NCBI GenBank assembly: GCA_033398695.1
Contig: CM065801.1
Coordinates: 106,633,170-106,697,169 of the forward strand
From: Orobanche coerulescens
Lineage: Eukaryota > Streptophyta > Magnoliopsida > Lamiales > Orobanchaceae
Length of the DNA: 64,000 bases
Direction: 5' to 3'
In this document: piece by piece, positions 57,947 through 64,000 of the stretch
Layout: each line of letters begins with the position of its first letter
How positions within the stretch are numbered: the stretch's first letter is position 1
Program-made: the position numbers and the translations under genes
Notes under the pieces: generated by a model
The model's input: the letters and a program-made list of their open reading frames with translations, nothing else
What the model was told of the DNA's origin: nothing
Databases searched by the model: none

Positions 57947-58909
57947 ATGGAACACATGCATTCTAGACTCCCTGTGTTTTCAGTTGACGAATATGATCTG
58001 TGGAAGATAAGGATGCAGGCACACTTATCTTCGATTCATGACGACATGTGGTGCATCGTAGAGGATGGTCCATTCATCTTCAAGAAGGACAACACAGCAG
58101 AGGAGATTGCAGCAGGGAAGCCAGAGAAGATTCCTAAGAAGAGGACAGAGCTGACTCCCGAAGAAAGAAAATTGGCCAATCTTGATAACCGGGCCAGAGA
58201 TGTATTATATCAGACTCTTGACAAATCCACCATGGTCAAGATCAAGAACTGCAAGAATGCCAAGGAAATCTGGGACACATTAGCTTTAATGTGTGAGGGA
58301 ACGGAGCTAATCAAAGAAAATAAATTGTGAATCGCCATTCAAAAGTTTGACAATTTCAAAATGAAGAATGGCGAATCCATAGATCAAGTGGACACAGGGT
58401 TCACTGAGATTATTAATGAGATCAACTCCCTGGGCAAAACCTATGGCAACAAGGAAATGGCACTGAAGGTTCTCAGATCTCTCAACCCTGAATGGAGCAT
58501 GAAGGCCGTGGCCATGAGAGAGTCCAAGGACCTGAATAAGATAAAGATCCAAGAGCTGTTCTCTGATCTGAAGGCTTATGAGTTCGAGCTTCCAAGTTCA
58601 TCCTCAACTGAGCCTGTAGAGAAGGGAATAGCATTTGCAGCCGAGTCCCCTGCCAAGAGCCTATCTGATGTAAAACCTCCAAATCCACTAGATTTTGAGG
58701 AAGAAATGGCGTTTATAATGCAAAGGTTCATCAACTTTAGAAAGAACTACTCCAAATACAAGAAAAATTATAAGGAGAATCCAAGAAGGAACCAGAAAGC
58801 TGGAAGCTGGAAAGTAGAGTGGTACAATTGTCACAAGACCGGACACATCCAAATGGACTGTCCTGAGCTCAAGAAGGACGAAACCAAGAAGGAGGTGGTC
58901 AGAAAATAA
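57947..58909 (+). pseudogene. S2 gag
   Basis: The start MEHMHSRLPVFSVDEYDLWK is 65 bp after the PBS. The 57947-58330 frame has NCKNAKEIWDTLALM. A TGA at 58328 interrupts it, and the same register resumes to 58909 with ALKVLRSLNPEWSMKAVAMR. The zinc knuckle reads WYNCHKTGHIQMDC, so its first Cys is replaced by Trp (S1 keeps Cys), which should abolish zinc binding. It ends ETKKEVVRK then TAA. Confidence 0.92.
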
Positions 58910-60165
58910 GATAGAAGAAAGGCCCTCATCGGAGAATACTAGGAGCATGTCGAATCAAGCAGCGGATTCTTTTTTGATGAAGATGAAGAGTATGACTGCC
59001 TAATGGCAAACCTAGCTGATGAAGAGGTAACTTCTAAACCCACCGGTTTAAATAATAGCTCAGCCATGTCACAAGATATGGATCTGCACGGATCGGTAAA
59101 TCAGTTATTTAAAGATTTTGAAACACTCAAATCTGCACACCAAACTGTATCAGCAGAGAAGACTCAGCTGCAAGATGAGAATAGGCAGCTGAAAAATGAT
59201 TTCGAAAAACTCAGCCTAGATCTCAATAAGGTTGAGATAACTGCAGCTGACTTTAAAAACCAGGCTGATGTTAATACAGCTGAGATAAACAGAGTTACCA
59301 TTTTACTTAAAGAAAAATCAGCTGCACTTGCTCATGCCAAAACTGAGTTTACTAAGCTGACACAGGTAAATAAGACTCAGGCGCAGGAAATAACCTCCCT
59401 AAAGGCGTCTTCAACCCTGGAAGAATTGTGTACCAATAAAAGGCCACTATATTCCAAATCAGGCCTTGGATATGATCCTCACACTCCCTGTAGTTCTAAA
59501 AGAAAGTTTATCAAGGGAGAAACAATTGTCTCGACTGTTGAGCCTACATATAAACTGATATTTAAAAACAGGCAACAGCCAAGTCACATGTCTAGGCTGC
59601 AGTCAGGTTACACAAGGCAGCCACCTACACAGGCGACTAGGCAATGGCCCACGCAAAAGCAGCCCAGACAACATGCCCACTATTACCAACACCTCCCTAA
59701 AAATAGATTTCAAAATGGGAGGGGTAGATGGAAACCACAAGGTTATTCCAATTTACAAAATGAACAAGTGTGGAGACCTCAAAGATTCAATAAATGGTCT
59801 CAGCCAAGATTTAGAAATGGCCCACACTATCAAAATTTTGAGGAATATCCAGTATACAATCCCAATAGGAGATTCAGACCTCGACCTTACACACCTTATG
59901 AGGGTTATAATAATAATAACTACTTTCACAATCCAAGGAGAAATCAATTCTCCAGGAAACCAGCTAACCCCAAAGGACCCACGCAGATTTGGGTACCTAA
60001 ATCTCTGCTTGTCTGATTGCAGAAAAGGTGTAAAGACTACAACCACATCTCCACAAGCTCAAATTTTCGAGGTGAAGAATGGTTTGTAGACTCTGGATGC
60101 TCGAGGCATATGACCGGGAACAAGAAGATGCTATCCAAATACACCAAAGAAAGGTCCCGATGTAA
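58910..60165 (+). pseudogene. S2 coiled-coil linker and protease
   Basis: The 59003-60016 frame begins MANLADEEVTSK, then a heptad-like coiled coil (about residues 35-130: LQDENRQLKNDFEKLSLDLN and following). A Gln/Arg/Asn-rich basic stretch ends in WVPKSLLV. One TGA at 60014 is followed in the same register by the protease motif FVDSGCSRHMTG (60083-60118). A 2-bp loss near 60155, relative to S1, shifts the frame. Confidence 0.88.
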
Positions 60166-61598
60166 CCTTTGGAGATAGCTCTAGAGGACAAACAAAAGGC
60201 TTTGGAGAGCTGCACCGAGGAAATATTGTGATATCCAAAGTTCATTATGTCAAAGGGCTCAAGTACAACCTCCGGAGCATAAGCCAGTTCTGTGACGAGA
60301 AGAACCTAGTAGTCTTCACCATCTGGAAATGCATGGTGATAGATATCTTATCTGGAGAAGTAAAGCTACAAGGTTTCATAAGGAGAGATGTATATATGAT
60401 TGATTGGAACGCAGGAACACCTAACTCCTGTTTTCTATCCAAGACAGTAGCTGAGAATGGATGGCTATGGCACAAAAGATTATGTCACCTGAACTTCAAA
60501 GCCATCAACAAGATTAGTTCTCAGAAGCTGGTCAGAGGACTTCCAAATGAAGCATTCAAGAAGGAAGCGCTTTGTGATGCATGTCAGAAAGGAAAGCAGA
60601 CCAGAGCATCGTTCAAGCCAGTCCAGCCTACAACTCTCACAACAAGGATCTTAGATCTACTCCATATGGATCTATTTGGTCCTATCAAGCCAAGGACTCT
60701 GAGCGGCTGAAAGAATGCACTTGTAATTGTAGATGTTTATTCAAGGTACACTTGGATTATCTTCCTATATAAGAAAAGTGAAACCTTGACCAAGCTACCT
60801 GAGCTGCTGAGAAGGATCCAGAATGAGAAATCCCTATCCATCATCAAGATCAGATCAGATAGAGGAGGAGAGTTTCTCAACAAGGCGATAATTGATTACA
60901 GCGATCAGAATGGGATCCAGCATGAGCTCTCTGCAGCCAGGATGCCCCAGCAGAATGGTGTTGCTGAAAGAAGAAACAGAACCCTGAAGGAAGCAGCAAG
61001 GTCCATGATTGCAGAAGTGGACCTGCCCAAAAGGTTCTCGGGTCTGAAGTCACAACACACTGTCACACCCGAGCAGAGTATGATAGTAGGGAGACATGGC
61101 AAAACTCCCTATGAGGTTTGGAATAATAGAACTCCTACTGTTGCTTACTTTCACGTTTTTGGTTGTAAGTGTTTCATCCACAACAACGGTAAAACACAAC
61201 TAAATGCCTTTGATGCTAAAACTGATGACGGTCTCTTTATGGGATATTCTCAAAGAAGCAAGGCATATAGAGTTTTTAATAAAAGAACCTTAGTTGTGGA
61301 GGAAACACCCCATGTTGTTTTTGATGAATCTACCGTTGAGTACAGGAAGCAAGTTGAGCTAATTGAGAACAAGCTCAAATCAGCGACCCTTGAAGAAGTC
61401 ATTGTACATGACACTGGAATGGTGGACTCACCTGCAGACCAGCCTGATGATCCAGCTGCAGCTGCTGAAGACCCAACTGCAGATCAGACCGGATCACCGA
61501 ACCTATCTGATCCAGTTGCCGCTGATGAAGACCCAGCTGTAGCTGATAAAAAGACTCACCTGCAGATCAGATCCAACCTGCATATGACAAGACGGTAG
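60166..61598 (+). pseudogene. S2 integrase
   Basis: The zinc region is WLWHKRLCHLNF, then CDACQKGKQTRA, and the first Asp is in HMDLFGP. A single TGA at 60708-60710 is followed in the same register by VDVYSRYTW. RSDRGGEF and NGVAERRNR supply the second Asp and the Glu. The tail (VFGCKCFIHNNGKT, DDGLFMGYSQRSKAYRVF) leads into a Pro/Ala/Asp-rich linker that is frameshifted near 61545. Confidence 0.93.
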
Positions 61599-62326
61599 TT
61601 GATCCAGTTGCAGACCAGAACCCAGCTGATGCAGAAATCCACCAAGGCAATCAAACAGGGGGAACAAACCCAGAAGAGGACGACATCCCCAAGTGGCTCA
61701 AAGATCACCCAATTCAGCAAATCATCGGAAAGTTGACTGATGGAGTTAAGACAAGACAGTCAACCCTACCAGCAGGAATGGCTATGTTCTCATGCTTTAT
61801 GTCACAAATAGAACCTAAAACTACAGAACAAGCCCTAGAAGATTACTCTTGGATAAATGCCATGCAAGAGGAATTGGAGCAGATGGAGAGAAACAAAGTT
61901 TGGGAACTAACAGACAGACCTGATCACAAGAAAGTTATTGGCACCAAATGGGTGTACAAAAATAAGAGTGATGAAGACGGAGCTGTTGTTAGGAATAAGG
62001 CCAGACTTGTAGCAAAAGGGTATGCACAGTGTGAAGGAATAGATTTTGATGAAACCTATGCACCTGTTGCAAGATTAGAGGCCATCAGACTATTCCTCGC
62101 ATATGCTGCATTCAAGGATTTTGAGGTATATCACATGGATGTAAAGAGTGCTTTTCTAAATGGAATCCTAGAAGAAGAAGTCTATGTAGAGCAACCCCCA
62201 GGTTTTGTCAAAGGAGACAAAGTCTATAAGCTGTTAAAGGCTCTCTATAGACTTAAGCAAGCACCTAGAGCGTGGTATGAAACATTGTCTGTGGTTCTTG
62301 AGAAAAATGGTTTTTGCAAATGAAAA
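61599..62326 (+). pseudogene. S2 reverse transcriptase, N-terminal part
   Basis: The 61733-62323 frame has [53 protein letters not shown] (first catalytic Asp) and QPPGFV. A TGA at 62321-62323 replaces one codon, after which the same register continues into YVDD. The sequence 61599-61732 is linker in a shifted frame. Confidence 0.93.
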
Positions 62327-63346
62327 GTGGACAAAACCCTATTCAGAGTGGAGCACGAAGGCCACATATTAATAGTCCAGATATATGTAGATGACATCAT
62401 ATTCGGATCAACCAATCCAGAGCTATGCGAGAAATTCTCCAATCTCATGCAAGGAGAATTTGAGATGAGTATGATGGGAAAGCTTAACTTCTTTCTCGGT
62501 CTACAAGTTAAGCAGATGGAAAAAGGAATTTTCATCAACCAAGCTAAGTATACCAAAGATCTGATCAAGAGATATGGAATTGAATCAGCCAAGCCAGCAA
62601 GAATTCCTATGAGCACAAGTACTCGCCTGGATGCAGACGAGGCAGGCATATCAGTGGACTCAACCCACTACAGAGGACTCATTGGATCTCTTCTGTACCT
62701 CACTACAAGCAGGCCAAACATATCCTATGCTGTTGGAGTTTGTGCGCGATTCCAGTCCAAGCCGAAGCAATCACACCTAGATGCAGCCAAAAGGATAATA
62801 AAATACCTTAAGTCTACAATCAATGTTGGACTATGGTATCCCAAGGATGATAATTTCGAGCTGTCAGGATACTCAGATGCAGATTTCGCAGGATGCGAAA
62901 TCAACAGGAAGAGCACTAGTGGAACGTGTCAATTCCTAGGAACCAGACTGATATCCTGGTTTAGCAAGAAGCAGGTTTCTAACTCTATATCCACTACGGA
63001 GTCAGAATACCTAGCTGCAGGTAGCTGTTGTGCACAGATTTTATGGATTAGACAACAGCTAAGGGATTATAATATTATTGCCAATGAAGTTCCTATTTGG
63101 TGTGACAACAATAGTGCTATTGCAATAACCAACAATCTGGTTTTGCACTCAAGGACGAAGCACATTGATGTTAAGCACCACTTCATCAGAGACCATGTGC
63201 TTAACAAAAGGGTAAGAGTTGAAACAGTCAGCACAGACTACCAGATAGCTGACATCTTTTCCAAACCCTTGCCAGAAGAAAGATTTTTGGAGCTGAGCAG
63301 AGATCTTGGATTACTAGATTGGGAATCTAGTACTGAAGCAAGCTGA
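62327..63346 (+). pseudogene. S2 RT C-terminal part and RNase H
   Basis: This 339-codon open frame carries IYVDDIIFGSTNPELC (catalytic YVDD), the thumb (FFLGLQVKQMEKGIFI) and RNase H with YSDADFAGC, STSGTCQFLGTRLISW, the Glu in TTESEYLAA and WCDNNSAIAITNN. It ends TKHIDVKHHFIRDHV through LLDWESSTEAS. No RNase H catalytic residue is obviously missing. Confidence 0.95.
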
Positions 63347-63914
63347 AACATTTCAGAGGAAGGACGGACCCAGTTGGAGAATCACATCCTAGCTGATGCA
63401 GGCAAGAAGACGAAGGACGGACAAAGCAACCTAGCTGATCAGAATATCAGGCGAGAAGTCAACACACCTGATACAGAGCGGTAAACAGTCAACAAATCAG
63501 ACCAGCTAAGTTTTCTAAACCGACCTCTGAATATTTAATTATTATCTGCCATATTTATAATATTATTATATTAATTTTTGGTTAACAAATGGCATTTAAA
63601 TATATATTTTCGTTTCACAAGTGGCATTTTTAATACACGCGTCAATCTCTTATTAAATCAACCTCCACGGTGGCCAATCAAAACCAACCGTCAAATTTTA
63701 AAATGGACCACCGATTCAAATTTGAAATTCAAAAGAATCTCAAAAGGCGTACCACCGTTTTAAATATATTATAAATTAATCCATACGTCTTTTCATCTTC
63801 TTTATAAGGAAAGAAAACCCGTTACTTTACCTTTTACGCTTACCAAAAACCCTAGATTTTTCAGAGCAAAAATTCCTTCAACACCAAATACACTAAAATC
63901 TTTTGTTTGCAGAA
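63347..63914 (+). promoter_or_regulatory. S2 spacer with promoter-like sequence before the last ORF
   Basis: This noncoding region changes from mixed to AT-rich. CTTTATAAGG at 63800-63809 looks like a TATA box. AAACCCTAG at 63847-63855 is a telobox-like element common near plant start sites. TTTGTTTGCAG at 63902-63912 resembles a 3' splice site just before the ATG at 63915. Either an internal promoter or splicing could express the ORF. Confidence 0.5.
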
Positions 63915-64000
63915 ATGGCATCCTACTTCGAAGGCGTCAACCTGAAGGCGATCAAGGACCAGATTATTTTCTTGCTGGTCGTCGATTTTGAAGGCATATT
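63915..64000 (+). CDS. Start of unknown ORF after S2 pol, cut by window end
   Basis: The frame ATG at 63915 reads MASYFEGVNLKAIKDQIIFL and stays open to the edge (28 codons). It occupies the position of the extra ORF of SIRE-like elements, about 570 bp after pol, as in E0 (about 665 bp). I see no clear similarity to the E0 ORF start. It could be captured host sequence or an unrelated gene. Confidence 0.45.
   Translation, partial: MASYFEGVNLKAIKDQIIFLLVVDFEGI

Larger units (their letters stand above)
56461..64000 (+). mobile_element. S2: SIRE-like copia element, 3' end outside window
   Basis: The order is LTR (56461-57868), PBS, gag, coiled-coil linker, protease, integrase, RT, RNase H, spacer, start of a further ORF, then the window edge. 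It is the only copia element here with every pol domain. It has a handful of single-codon stops and small frameshifts. It is the last insertion of the right-hand nest. Confidence 0.92.

Overview
This window looks like 64 kb of transposon-packed DNA from a flowering plant, probably a eudicot. I find no host gene, rRNA, tRNA or prokaryotic signal. Almost every base can be assigned to an LTR retrotransposon or its remains: Ty1/copia elements primed by initiator tRNA-Met (PBS close to TGGTATCAGAGC), Ty3/gypsy chromoviruses of the Tekay/Del type, a Tat/Retand-like gypsy family (T family), and SIRE-like copia elements. All coding regions carry stops, frameshifts or deletions. Clade names come from motif recognition, not from a search.

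Layout. 1-8717: C1, a minus-strand copia element whose 3' LTR runs off the left edge. 8718-14218: remains of two minus-strand gypsy elements (G0 and G1) with an internal region collapsed to about 0.5 kb. 14219-16463: C2, the 5' LTR and leader of a minus-strand copia. 16464-17189: gypsy LTR fragment G2'. 17190-18152: copia LTR fragment C3. 18153-19742: second G1-type LTR (G1b). 19771-21033: T-family LTR with PBS (T-A). 21034-34507: G2, a minus-strand Tekay-like chromovirus in an LTR-internal-LTR-internal tandem. 34508-35635: direct repeat of 19694 to about 20820 (T-B). 35645-42769: C4, a plus-strand copia. 42770-44387: G3, gypsy LTR tail and leader. 44388-45829: E0, the end of a SIRE-like pol plus half of its extra ORF. 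45830-52590: S1, a SIRE-like copia that has lost RT and RNase H. 52591-56460: T1, a T-family element with gag only. 56461-64000: S2, a SIRE-like copia with all pol domains, running off the right edge at the start of a further ORF.

The elements are nested. Going left from 19770 each unit is cut by the next one (G1b by C3, C3 by G2', G2' by C2, C2 by G1, G0 by C1). On the right E0 is cut by S1, S1 by T1 and T1 by S2. This predicts the order of fragments outside the window.

The most striking feature is not a gene. Several unrelated gypsy LTR families carry dense arrays of short CG-rich palindromes directly upstream of the presumed TATA box: TACGGCCGTA in G2, TAGCG(N2)CGCTA in G0, TTACG(N2)CGTAA in G1 and G1b, GTGCCGCGGC in G2', and GCGATCGC in the T family. 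The sequence differs by family but the architecture is the same. This suggests convergent U3 control modules that bind a dimeric factor or respond to CG methylation.
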